From: Methylaequor sp045563055
Lineage (GTDB): Bacteria; Pseudomonadota; Alphaproteobacteria; Methylaequorales; Methylaequoraceae
Assembly: GCA_045563055.1 (NCBI GenBank)
Contig: JBJKUR010000001.1
Coordinates: 1-64,000 of the forward strand
DNA: 64,000 nt
Reading direction: 5' to 3'
Part shown: positions 16,659-25,557 of the stretch, piece by piece
Numbering within the stretch: the stretch's first letter is position 1
How the letters are laid out: every line of letters starts with the position of its first letter
Notes under the pieces: generated by a model
What the model saw: the letters and a program-made list of their open reading frames with translations, nothing else
Told to the model about the DNA's origin: nothing
Databases searched by the model: none
Position numbers and translations under genes: made by a program

Positions 16659-17684
16659 TTAGAGCTTTTCTTGATCTTTGTTATATTTTCCTGTAGTGGC
16701 AAGTGAGTTAAGTTTACTTCTTTTAATCAATGCATTCTGAGAAGATAAAACATTACTCTCATTACCCTTCCAACTATTTAGAGAGGGTTGCTGTAATGCT
16801 CGACCGTATGAAAAACTCAAATTCCAGGATAAATCATTGGATAATTTATTCATCTCATTAAGGTGTTCTGTTGCTAGTTCATTAGGTTGTCCTCCTGATA
16901 AAAAAACAATACCAGGAACATCATTTGGGACATTTTCTTCTAGACACTTAATTGTTTTTTTAGCGACATCATAAGCTGATGCTTGTTTATCGCATTGTTT
17001 CCCAGAAATAACCATATTCGGCTTTAATAATATACCTTTAAGAAAAACGTCATGATAGTCTAACATCTGAAATAATAATTTTTGAGTTTTTGACGTTATT
17101 TTAAAACATGTTTCAATTGAATGAGCTCCATCCATAATAACTTCAGGTTCAACAATAGGGACCATATCGAAGTCTTGAACTATTTTTGCATATCTTGCTA
17201 AATTTGAGCAATTAACTTGGATTGCATAATCAGATGGAATGCCATTAGACTCATCTATGTCAATAATGGCTCTCCATTTTGTAAACTTGGCTCCTAAAGT
17301 AGTGTACTCCTCCAACCTTTTGGCTAATCCGTCGAGACCCTCTGTTACTTTCTCTGTCGACCCTATAGCTAATGGTACTGCTCCTGTATCAACTTTTATT
17401 CCAGGGGCAATATCCAAATCATTCAGAAATTCAGGAAAAGGAACGCCTTCAGATGTTGATTGTCGAATTGTCTCGTCGTAGAGAATTATTCCACTAATAT
17501 AATTATTTAAATCTTTGGTTTTAAATAAAAACTCTCTGTAGGACCTTCTGTTTTCAAAACTAGATTCCACTGAAATATCTAAAAATCTCTTGGTTATAGT
17601 ATTAGTACTTTCATCAGCAGCAAGAATCCCTTTAGGGGGAGTGGATAATGTTTCAGCTATTTTGTTTAAATTTTTTTTATTCAT
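16659..17684 (-). CDS. fba: class I fructose-bisphosphate aldolase
   Basis: 341 residues, a Schiff-base (metal-independent) aldolase cleaving or forming fructose 1,6-bisphosphate. Motifs: GILAADESTNTITKRF at residues 19-34, the Schiff-base lysine in LLKPNMV (Lys221), and the phosphate-binding FLSGGQ near residue 263. It belongs to the animal/plant-like class I group also found in many alphaproteobacteria. It sits between pgk (10-base gap) and rpe (2-base gap). Confidence 0.95.
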   Translation of the reverse strand: MNKKNLNKIAETLSTPPKGILAADESTNTITKRFLDISVESSFENRRSYREFLFKTKDLNNYISGIILYDETIRQSTSEGVPFPEFLNDLDIAPGIKVDTGAVPLAIGSTEKVTEGLDGLAKRLEEYTTLGAKFTKWRAIIDIDESNGIPSDYAIQVNCSNLARYAKIVQDFDMVPIVEPEVIMDGAHSIETCFKITSKTQKLLFQMLDYHDVFLKGILLKPNMVISGKQCDKQASAYDVAKKTIKCLEENVPNDVPGIVFLSGGQPNELATEHLNEMNKLSNDLSWNLSFSYGRALQQPSLNSWKGNESNVLSSQNALIKRSKLNSLATTGKYNKDQEKL

Positions 17685-17694
17685 ATCAAATCAA

Positions 17695-18888
17695 TTAAGT
17701 ATTCAAGCTTAAGAGTCCGGGCATAGATGTGCCTTGAATAAACTCAAGAAATGCTCCGCCACCTGTTGAAACAAAAGAGAAATCATTATAACAATTTGAT
17801 TTGTTAATAATTGATATAGTATCACCTCCACCAGCCACAGAAAAGAAATTTTTATTTTTATTAGCTTTAATAGATTTTAAAACAAAAGATGTTCCTTCAT
17901 CAAATGGTTTTGTTTCAAACATCCCCAAAGGACCATTCCATAAAGCAATGTTTGCATTAACAATCTCATTGAAGAATAGAACTCGTGTTTTTGGACCAAT
18001 GTCATATATAAAATCATCTTTAAGGATATCTTCAACAATTTTAACTCTAGGTTTAGACTTAATTTTTTTATCACAAACAATGAAATCAACAGGAAGTAAT
18101 AATTTGTTATGAAAACTACCAATCATTTCTTTTGAAAATTCAATCATTTTTTTTTCATATACAGAGGCTCCAATCTCTACCCCATTCGACTTTAACAGAG
18201 TATTAGCCATGGCTCCACCAATCAAAACTTTTTCAAACCTTTCCGCATAAAACTTAATTAATTTTATTTTTGTTGAAATTTTTGAACCTCCAAGTACAGC
18301 AATACTGTTAAGTTGATTAGATATAAGAAAAAGATTTTTTAAATTTTGGATTTCGTTCTCTAGCAATTGTCCTGGAAAAGATGGAATATGGCTTGGAATT
18401 CCAGATATTGATGAGTGGTTTCTATGACTTCCAGAGAAACACTCATTTATAAAGATATCTCCCAAAGATGAAAGTTTTTTCGTAAAATCTTTGTCATTTT
18501 TTTCTTCTTGTGGATAAAAACGAATGTTTTCTAATAATACCAAATCATAATCTTTAAATTTGTTTGCAAGATTTATTTTTTGTAGATCAATTATGGAGTC
18601 ATCACAAAAAAAAATTTTTTTATCTAAATAATTACTTACTAAATTAACTAAAACTCTAAGAGAAAATTCTTGAACCCAGTTCCCTTTAGGTCTTCCCATA
18701 TGAGCGATAAGAATTACTTTTGCTTTATTTTCTAATAATTTATTAATTGTAGGCAAAATCTTTTCAATTCTAGTGGTGTCAGTGACTTTGCCATCTACAA
18801 TTGGAATATTTAAATCAACCCTAACTAAAACTAATTTGTTATATACAAAATTGAATGAGTCGGAAAATTTTTTTTTTAAAGTTATCAT
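17695..18888 (-). CDS. pgk: phosphoglycerate kinase
   Basis: 397 residues, the usual length. It transfers phosphate between 1,3-bisphosphoglycerate and ADP. Motifs: LVRVDLNIPI near residue 20, AHMGRPKG near 63, the hinge region AVLGGSKISTKI near 198, and the nucleotide-binding AGGGDTISII and STGGGAFLE near the C-terminus. Its ATG overlaps the end of tkt by 4 bases. The gap gene, which in many alphaproteobacteria lies between tkt and pgk, is missing here. Confidence 0.96.
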   Translation of the reverse strand: MITLKKKFSDSFNFVYNKLVLVRVDLNIPIVDGKVTDTTRIEKILPTINKLLENKAKVILIAHMGRPKGNWVQEFSLRVLVNLVSNYLDKKIFFCDDSIIDLQKINLANKFKDYDLVLLENIRFYPQEEKNDKDFTKKLSSLGDIFINECFSGSHRNHSSISGIPSHIPSFPGQLLENEIQNLKNLFLISNQLNSIAVLGGSKISTKIKLIKFYAERFEKVLIGGAMANTLLKSNGVEIGASVYEKKMIEFSKEMIGSFHNKLLLPVDFIVCDKKIKSKPRVKIVEDILKDDFIYDIGPKTRVLFFNEIVNANIALWNGPLGMFETKPFDEGTSFVLKSIKANKNKNFFSVAGGGDTISIINKSNCYNDFSFVSTGGGAFLEFIQGTSMPGLLSLNT

Positions 18889-20852
18889 TTAAAGTACTCA
18901 TTTAAAATTTTTTTTAAAATTTTTTCTTTTGTAAGGCCAAAATGGTTGAATAAATCATTTGCTTTTCCTGATTCACCAAATTCATCAATACCTATTACAT
19001 GGTCATCTTTTCCTAAATATTTATACCAACTTTGAGTTGATGATGCCTCTATAATAATTTTGGGGATTTTTCCAAGAATTGATTCTTTATATTTTTGAGA
19101 TTGACTATCAAAAATTTCAATACAAGGAATTGAGACAAGGTTTACGAATATATTTTTTTCAATCAATAATTTTTGGATATCATAGCCTATTGATACTTCT
19201 GATCCACTAGCAATTATTGTTAGCTTAGCCTTTTTACTTTTATTTAATATGTAGGCTCCTCTACTTGATAGATTTATCTTATATTTATCTCTAATTAGTG
19301 GAAGGTTTTGTCTTGATAAAGCTAAGATAGAAGGTGTGCGTGAAGATGATAAAGCAATTTCCCAGCATTCATATGTTTCTATTGCATCACAAGGCCTAAA
19401 TACATTTAAATTTGGAATTGCCCTTAGACCAGCTAAATGTTCAATAGGTTGATGAGTGGGTCCATCTTCACCAAGACCAATTGAGTCATGAGTAAATACA
19501 TAAATTACTTGTTTTTTCATCATTGCAGATAATCTAATTGAATTTTTACAATAGTCTGAAAATACTAAGAAAGTTCCACCATATGGAATGAAACCTCCAT
19601 GAACAGCAACTCCGTTCATTGCCGCTGCCATTAAATGTTCTCTAACTCCGTAATGAATATAATTTATTTTTCTACCTTTAGAGTATGACGATGAAACTTT
19701 TGTTAGGTTTGATCCTGTTAAATCAGCAGATCCTCCAAGGAGATTGGCGTAATTTTTGTATAAAAGATCCAGTGTTTTTTGAGAGGATTTTCTTGTGGCT
19801 TCAGGTAACTTATTCTTTATAATTTTTTCGAGAAATAGATTGGTTCCCTTTTTCCTAGACGTTACTTTATGATTAATTTGATCTGAAAATTTTTTTTTAA
19901 ATTTTGAATAACTTAGCTTTTTTTCCCATTTAACCCTTATTTTCTCACCTTTATTTCCAACTTTTCTCCAGTTTTTTAAGATATTATTTGGTACTGAAAA
20001 ATTCTCATAAGGCCAGTTTAGTTTATTCTTTGTTAATTTTGCTTCCTCTTCACCTAATGGTGATCCATGACATGTTTCCTTACCAGATTTGTTAGGTGAA
20101 CCGAATCCAATTATAGTTTTACAAGATATAAAAGTTGGTTTGTTTGATTTTGAAGCCTTTTTTAAGGCATTGTTGATTTGGTTTAAATTATGTCCATTAA
20201 TTTGTATACAATTCCAATTACTTGCTTCGAATCTTTTAATTTGGTCATCGGAGCAAGTTAAATTTGTTGGCCCATCAATTGATATATTATTATCGTCAAA
20301 TAAAACTATAAGTTTATTAAGTTTATGATGTCCTGCAAAAGAAATAGCCTCGTGAGAGATTCCTTCCATTAAACACCCATCTCCAACAATAACCCACGTT
20401 TTATGATCTACAATACTTCCATATTCTAAGTTCAGTATTTTTTCTGCTAAAGCCATACCAACTCCATTTGCTAAACCTTGCCCTAGAGGGCCAGTTGTCG
20501 TTTCAATGCTTTTAAGCAATCCAAATTCCGGATGACCTGCAGTTTTACTCCCTAGTTGTCTGAATTTTTTAATTTGATTCAAACTACAATCTTTATATCC
20601 AAGAAGATAAGAAAGAGCATAAAGAAGCATCGATCCATGTCCTGCCGATAGCACAAACCTATCTCTGTTAAACCAGTTAGGTTTGCTCACATCAAAATTT
20701 AAAAACTTTGAGAAAAGCACCGTTGCTACATCTGCCATACCAAGTGGCATTCCAGGATGACCTGACTTCGCTTTTTCAATCGCATCTATTGAGAGTGCTC
20801 TGATAGCATTTGCCATCAAGTTGAGTTTTTCTTTTTCTGAACTTTTAATCAT
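18885..20852 (-). CDS. tkt: transketolase
   Basis: 655 residues from ATG 20852; a longer frame to 20903 lies inside the preceding gene and lacks family sequence. A thiamine-diphosphate enzyme moving two-carbon units between sugar phosphates. Motifs: KSGHPGMPLGMADVA near residue 22, the ThDP-binding GDGCLMEGISHEA near 155, and HDSIGLGEDGPTHQPIEHL near 445. It overlaps the upstream beta-propeller gene by 8 bases and pgk by 4, so translation is probably coupled along the operon. Confidence 0.96.
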   Translation of the reverse strand: MIKSSEKEKLNLMANAIRALSIDAIEKAKSGHPGMPLGMADVATVLFSKFLNFDVSKPNWFNRDRFVLSAGHGSMLLYALSYLLGYKDCSLNQIKKFRQLGSKTAGHPEFGLLKSIETTTGPLGQGLANGVGMALAEKILNLEYGSIVDHKTWVIVGDGCLMEGISHEAISFAGHHKLNKLIVLFDDNNISIDGPTNLTCSDDQIKRFEASNWNCIQINGHNLNQINNALKKASKSNKPTFISCKTIIGFGSPNKSGKETCHGSPLGEEEAKLTKNKLNWPYENFSVPNNILKNWRKVGNKGEKIRVKWEKKLSYSKFKKKFSDQINHKVTSRKKGTNLFLEKIIKNKLPEATRKSSQKTLDLLYKNYANLLGGSADLTGSNLTKVSSSYSKGRKINYIHYGVREHLMAAAMNGVAVHGGFIPYGGTFLVFSDYCKNSIRLSAMMKKQVIYVFTHDSIGLGEDGPTHQPIEHLAGLRAIPNLNVFRPCDAIETYECWEIALSSSRTPSILALSRQNLPLIRDKYKINLSSRGAYILNKSKKAKLTIIASGSEVSIGYDIQKLLIEKNIFVNLVSIPCIEIFDSQSQKYKESILGKIPKIIIEASSTQSWYKYLGKDDHVIGIDEFGESGKANDLFNHFGLTKEKILKKILNEYFK

Positions 20853-21801
20853 TGTTACTGAAAATAAACTTACCGAATGCCCTTGGGCCGCCCGAAGTTT
20901 CAATTTCCTTTTTTTTATTTAAATTATTTAAGTCAATTAAAATAATATTATCTTCAAACCAACAAGCAACAACAATTATTTTTTCAAGATAACTTATATC
21001 AATACCTTCTGGGTATTCGCAAATATCATTTAGTGTTGAAACTGCATAATTATTGCTTAAATCTATTATTGAAATGCTGTCATCTCTTTGATTGGTTACA
21101 AATAATTTATTGGTTTGTCTATTATGAATAGCTGAGTACGGCCATTTTCCGACTTTAATATTTTTAATTATTTTCAAAGAATTTTTATCAATGATTGATA
21201 CAGAGTTGGATTGAACATTTGTAACAATTACTAAGTCAAGATAAGGTTCCGAATAGATTCCGAATGGAGCTTTTTCAACCTTTATTTTTTTTATAATTTT
21301 AAAGTTTTCAGTGTTTAAAACACTTACATTATTATCTTCTCTATTCGCAATAAATAATTTTTCAAGTTTTTCATCTAAGTATATTCCGGCAGGAGACTTG
21401 CCAACTTCAATTTGTTTGATTTTTCTTAAAGAATTAAGATCTATAATTGTTACCGAATTAGAGTACCAATTAGCTACATATAGTCTGTTTTTTTTTTTTT
21501 CCAGAACCAATCCCATTGGACTGTCTATTGAATTTATAAGAACATTTGAATTATTTTGTAAGTTTATAACTGAGACATTATTACTTTCAGGGTTTGAAAC
21601 GAATACTCTTTTAGACTCACTATCGACAAACACTGCAGCTGGACTCATTCCGACAACTATTTCAGAAATCTTTTTTTCGTTACTGATATCTATTATATCT
21701 AATTTGTTGCTTTCTTGATTTGTGATAAATGCAAGTTCACCAGAATTTGTATGGAGAGAAATGAAAAATAAAAATATGACTGATAAAAATTTAGTTAACA
21801 T
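20845..21801 (-). CDS. exported YVTN/YncE-like beta-propeller protein
   Basis: 318 residues: a signal peptide (residues 1-20), then about seven repeats of roughly 40 residues with the pattern xxVSIIDxxxxKxxxxIxVGxxPxGIxxxxxxxxLFVTN. This is the YVTN beta-propeller signature; examples are near residues 70, 110, 152, 195 and 238. Such periplasmic propellers are common in loci for periplasmic alcohol or C1 oxidation but also elsewhere, so the function is open. Its ATG overlaps the stop of the SRPBCC gene by one base (TAATG), and its end overlaps tkt. Confidence 0.85.
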   Translation of the reverse strand: MLTKFLSVIFLFFISLHTNSGELAFITNQESNKLDIIDISNEKKISEIVVGMSPAAVFVDSESKRVFVSNPESNNVSVINLQNNSNVLINSIDSPMGLVLEKKKNRLYVANWYSNSVTIIDLNSLRKIKQIEVGKSPAGIYLDEKLEKLFIANREDNNVSVLNTENFKIIKKIKVEKAPFGIYSEPYLDLVIVTNVQSNSVSIIDKNSLKIIKNIKVGKWPYSAIHNRQTNKLFVTNQRDDSISIIDLSNNYAVSTLNDICEYPEGIDISYLEKIIVVACWFEDNIILIDLNNLNKKKEIETSGGPRAFGKFIFSNND

Positions 21802-22340
21802 TAATTATTTTCAATGATATTTTTCAGTCCTTTTAAGTTATTTAAAATAAATTCCGTCACAAGCCTTTTAGAAGTTTCATCATTAAGCTCTAGGGGCGGG
21901 TCATTACCCATAAACCCTCTGTAGAAACCAGACTTATATAACACCTGAGTTTTTCCATCTTTCTCTTTCACAAAAACTTTGGCTGCATAACTATTTACTG
22001 GAAGAATGCTATTATCTGTCTCAATTACTCTCCAATTAATCATTTTTTTGTTAACATCAATTTTCTCTAACTTTTGTTTAATTTTTTTTGATGAGTTAAA
22101 CTCTATTATACGCTCAGATCCGACTTGATTCCCATTAGATGAAATTTTCTTAATATCACTGTTCCATTTAAAATTATTAAAATTGCTTACAACCTTCCAA
22201 ACTTCGGATGCGTTGGCATTAATTTCAATGGTTTCAGAAACTTTTTGTCTTGACGGACCATGAGAAAAGGAGAGGTTATAGCTAAACGCAAAGATAAGTA
22301 AAAATGTGATAAAATATTTGTTTGTCATAAGTTTTCCCAT
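21801..22340 (-). CDS. exported SRPBCC (START-like) family protein
   Basis: 179 residues from ATG 22340, or 175 from ATG 22328, which has a GGGAAAA stretch before it and is perhaps the real start. A signal peptide (MTNKYFITFLLIFAFSYNLSFS) precedes a polyketide-cyclase/SRPBCC domain: SETIEINANASEVWKVVSNFNNFKWNSDIK near residues 35-63, with a C-terminal amphipathic helix. This fold binds hydrophobic ligands in a deep pocket. Being exported and translationally coupled to a YVTN propeller suggests a periplasmic pair. The ligand is unknown. Confidence 0.78.
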   Translation of the reverse strand: MGKLMTNKYFITFLLIFAFSYNLSFSHGPSRQKVSETIEINANASEVWKVVSNFNNFKWNSDIKKISSNGNQVGSERIIEFNSSKKIKQKLEKIDVNKKMINWRVIETDNSILPVNSYAAKVFVKEKDGKTQVLYKSGFYRGFMGNDPPLELNDETSKRLVTEFILNNLKGLKNIIENN

Positions 22341-22342
22341 AA

Positions 22343-22546
22343 TTATAAAAATTTAAATTCATTTTTATCTTCTAAGACTGATAATGCAACAAGGATTTCA
22401 GAATTTTCGTCCTCGACGTCTGCTATCACGGCGTGAATATTACCTGAAATAGTCTTTAATCTTTTGACTTTATATATTGTTCTGTTAAGTCTTTTATCTG
22501 AAACCTTTTCAATTAATTTATTAATAATAACATCCATGAGGAACAT
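22343..22546 (-). CDS. small hypothetical protein
   Basis: 67 residues from ATG 22546 (64 from ATG 22537); neither start has a clear ribosome site. Mixed charged/hydrophobic composition with predicted beta-strand character (NIHAVIADVEDENSEILVALSVL) and no signal peptide. It lies 2 bases upstream of the SRPBCC gene and divergent from the HpnN-like transporter. It is probably real because of its tight placement, but I do not recognise a family. Confidence 0.4.
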   Translation of the reverse strand: MFLMDVIINKLIEKVSDKRLNRTIYKVKRLKTISGNIHAVIADVEDENSEILVALSVLEDKNEFKFL

Positions 22547-22588
22547 ATAGCAATTTTTAGTAATAAAACTATTATTTTATTTTAATTT

Positions 22589-25072
22589 ATGAAAAATATT
22601 TTTGAACATATTCTTAAAAGACCAAAGTTAATCGTTTCAATCTTTATTTTATTAAGTATTTCTCTAAGTTTTTACATTTATAAAAATTTAAAAATAAATG
22701 TTTCAACTGATTCATTAATTAATCAAGATCTAGATTTTAAAATAGATCAGAAAATATTAAAAGAAAAATTTCCTACACTAAATAATAACATTTTAATGAG
22801 GGTAAAAGTTTTAGATAATAGTGATCATAAAGAAATTAACAAAAACCTTTTAGAAAAAATAGGCTCCCTTAGGTCAACTTCATTTATTTATTCTCCAAGT
22901 TTTGATGAAGTGATGAAAAATAACTTTTTTTTATTTTTGAGCGATTCAGAAAAAGAAAGAGTGATCCAAAAGTTATACTTTTATCAACCATTTATTTCTA
23001 AGATCAACCAGAATGAAAATAAACTTAAAGGACTAAACGAGCTAATTAATTTAGCACTCAAAAATGATTCAGGTGATCTTGAAAGTTTTGAACAAATATT
23101 TAAAAATTTCTCTGAGTCATTAAATTCTAAAAGCAACGTAAATTGGAAACAAATTCTTGCATCTGATAGTAATGAATTTTTTATTATTTTTGGTATAGAT
23201 AAAGATTATCTTAAAAAAATTGGTTTTTCCGAAATTTATAATGATTTAAGATCTATTTCAAATTCTTTTGAAAGTAACACCCAAATTGATTATACAGGTG
23301 GATTGATAATTGATTATGAAGAGATTAGTTCTGTATCATCTGGGGCTTTTATTTCAGGAGTATTGAGTTTTATTCTCGTTGCTTTACTTCTTTGGATACT
23401 TTTTAGAGATGCATATGTTATTTTTTCAATTTTAATAACAATCATAGTAGGGTTAATCCTAACATTAGGAGTTACAACAAAATTTATTGGTTCCTTAAAT
23501 TTAATTTCTGTTGCCTTTGCAGTTTTATTTATTGGTTTGTCTGTTGATTTTGGCATTCAAATCTGTTCAAGAGTTTTCGAAGATAAATTTTTATTTAAAG
23601 CACATAGTGAAAAAATCATAGGAGTATTTAAAACTTTGTTAATGGCATCAATTCCTGCAATTGTAGGTTTTCTATCATTTATACCAACTGATTACATAGG
23701 ATTATCTGAGTTAGGAATAATTTCTGCTATTGGTTTGGTTTTAGGTTTGTTTATAAATACAACTCTTCTTCCATGTTTGCTTTCTAAAAAGTTAAACAAA
23801 TCATTAAAGATTTATTCACCAACAATTTTTCGTAACTATTCATTATTTTTAAATAGAATTAAGATTGTAACTTTAACGTGCTTTTTAGCAATCACTGTTT
23901 ATTGTATAATTTATTTGCCTGTAATAAGTTTTGATGCAGATGCATTGAATCTTAAAGATCAAAAATTACCTTCAGTTAAATTAGCTAAAGAAATAATAGA
24001 AAAGAATCCTGCATCTGATTATGTTATCTCTGTCATAGTTCCAAAGAATTCAGAAATGAAAAAAAAGGAATACTCTTATTTACTAAATAACGAAAATATC
24101 AAAACTATTTTTTCCTTTTCTGACATAATAAATAAATATGAATCCGATGATCTTGATTATTTGAATTTTTTATTGTCAAACGACTTTTTAGAACAAAATA
24201 ACAGTGAAGAAAATCAACTTGATCGTTTGGTGTTTTTACTAGATGACTTCTCAAGTAAGACTAAAATTATGAATGAGAATCAATCTGCTAATAGGCTAAA
24301 AACAAGTATATTAAATTTAAGGAGTGAGAAATACTCAGATATTCAAATTGAAAAAATGCTGTTTTCTGGTTTTGTAGAACTAATTGTCTTTATAAATAAT
24401 TTAAATTTAATACCTCCAAATTTTTCAGATAATGTACCAATGTTTTTTAAAAATAAATATATTTCAAAAGATGGTGATAAACGCATTGAGGTTTATCCAA
24501 GGAAAGATCTGACGGAACCAAAAAACTTAGAAAATTTTGTTTTGACAGTACAATCCTATTTTCCCAATGCTACTGGAATGCCAGTCATACAATATAAAGC
24601 TGGGCAAGTGGTTGTAGATTCTTTTCTAAAGGCATTTACTATCTCAATAATATTTTTATTAATTTTTTTATTTATAGTTTTCAAGAAATTTAAATTAGTA
24701 ATTCTTTGTTTGAGCTCTCTAATGTGTGCATTTATCTTAACAACTTTCTCTATGTTGATTTTTAATTTAAATTTAAATTTTGCAAATATGATTTCATTAC
24801 CATTATTATTTACTTTAGGTGTTTGTTATTCAGTTTATTTTTTAAAAAGATTTCAAGAATTAAAAACTTTAGATTCAATTTTTAATTCTAATACACCAAC
24901 TGCTATATTATTTAGTGGTTTGACAACAATTTCTTCATTTGGAACTTTATATATTTCTCAACATGAGGGGACATCATCAATGGGTCTTCTTCTCTTTATA
25001 AGTTTGTCAACGACCCTTTTATCTAGCTTAGTTTTTCTTCCGATTATGATTAAACTATTTAATATTAAATAA
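22589..25072 (+). CDS. RND/MMPL-family lipid exporter, HpnN-like
   Basis: 827 residues with two copies of a six-helix RND block (helices near 15-32, 250-400; then 425-445, 685-820), each preceded by a large periplasmic loop. The MMPL-type GDxG-like region appears as LFIGLSVDFGIQI near 310. The segment FDADALNLKDQKLPSVKLAKEI after helix 7 and VSTDSLINQDLDFKID after helix 1 resemble the hopanoid exporter HpnN. It probably moves a lipid or sterol-like molecule toward the outer membrane. No hopanoid synthesis genes adjoin it. It overlaps the convergent lipoprotein gene by 8 bases. Confidence 0.75.
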   Translation: MKNIFEHILKRPKLIVSIFILLSISLSFYIYKNLKINVSTDSLINQDLDFKIDQKILKEKFPTLNNNILMRVKVLDNSDHKEINKNLLEKIGSLRSTSFIYSPSFDEVMKNNFFLFLSDSEKERVIQKLYFYQPFISKINQNENKLKGLNELINLALKNDSGDLESFEQIFKNFSESLNSKSNVNWKQILASDSNEFFIIFGIDKDYLKKIGFSEIYNDLRSISNSFESNTQIDYTGGLIIDYEEISSVSSGAFISGVLSFILVALLLWILFRDAYVIFSILITIIVGLILTLGVTTKFIGSLNLISVAFAVLFIGLSVDFGIQICSRVFEDKFLFKAHSEKIIGVFKTLLMASIPAIVGFLSFIPTDYIGLSELGIISAIGLVLGLFINTTLLPCLLSKKLNKSLKIYSPTIFRNYSLFLNRIKIVTLTCFLAITVYCIIYLPVISFDADALNLKDQKLPSVKLAKEIIEKNPASDYVISVIVPKNSEMKKKEYSYLLNNENIKTIFSFSDIINKYESDDLDYLNFLLSNDFLEQNNSEENQLDRLVFLLDDFSSKTKIMNENQSANRLKTSILNLRSEKYSDIQIEKMLFSGFVELIVFINNLNLIPPNFSDNVPMFFKNKYISKDGDKRIEVYPRKDLTEPKNLENFVLTVQSYFPNATGMPVIQYKAGQVVVDSFLKAFTISIIFLLIFLFIVFKKFKLVILCLSSLMCAFILTTFSMLIFNLNLNFANMISLPLLFTLGVCYSVYFLKRFQELKTLDSIFNSNTPTAILFSGLTTISSFGTLYISQHEGTSSMGLLLFISLSTTLLSSLVFLPIMIKLFNIK

Positions 25073-25529
25073 GTATCCAATTTCCATCATCTGATCTACA
25101 TGCTGTTGATTCCTCTTCATATATCTTTTTATTTTTTTTTATTATTTTTTTAAAATCTCTACAATTCTTTTTATTTAAGTCATAATTGTTTAAAGGTATT
25201 ACTTCACCTGAGATATTTTTATTAGAGGAGCTTTCCCATTCACTTGTAGTTTTATCAGAATTATAATTTAATGAATCTTCAATTACACTATTGAACTCTT
25301 TTTTTTCTTGTTTATTTAATAGTTCAATTATTTTTCCACCCAAAAAATATCCTGCAGCGCCACCTAAAACTATTGAAAGATCTTGAGTTAGACCAGAACC
25401 AACTTTTGAACCTAAATATCCACCAACTGCTGACCCAATAATTTGTCCTAAAAACTTTTTATCTTTATTATTCTCACATGCTGTGATGGATAAAATTAAA
25501 ATAATAAAAAAAATATTTCTAAATCTCAT
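25065..25529 (-). CDS. glycine-zipper lipoprotein, paralogue of the 3171-3638 protein
   Basis: 154 residues from ATG 25529, chosen because MRFRNIFFIILILSITAC is a clean lipoprotein signal with lipidated Cys18; a longer frame to 25580 would bury it. A glycine-zipper segment (GQIIGSAVGGYLGSKVGSG, then LGGAAGYFLGGKI) spans residues 28-65, and the C-terminus ends in TACRSDDGNW. It shares its whole layout with the other RT0821/Lpp0805-like lipoprotein in this window. It lies 28 bases downstream of the DNA ligase gene. Confidence 0.65.
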   Translation of the reverse strand: MRFRNIFFIILILSITACENNKDKKFLGQIIGSAVGGYLGSKVGSGLTQDLSIVLGGAAGYFLGGKIIELLNKQEKKEFNSVIEDSLNYNSDKTTSEWESSSNKNISGEVIPLNNYDLNKKNCRDFKKIIKKNKKIYEEESTACRSDDGNWILI

Positions 25530-25557
25530 GTAAATATTTAAATACATAAATAAAAAA

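Noticed and set aside
21311..21718. 135-codon open frame on the plus strand inside the YVTN propeller gene
   Set aside because: It exists because of repeat-driven codon bias in the antisense propeller; no start signal or family features.
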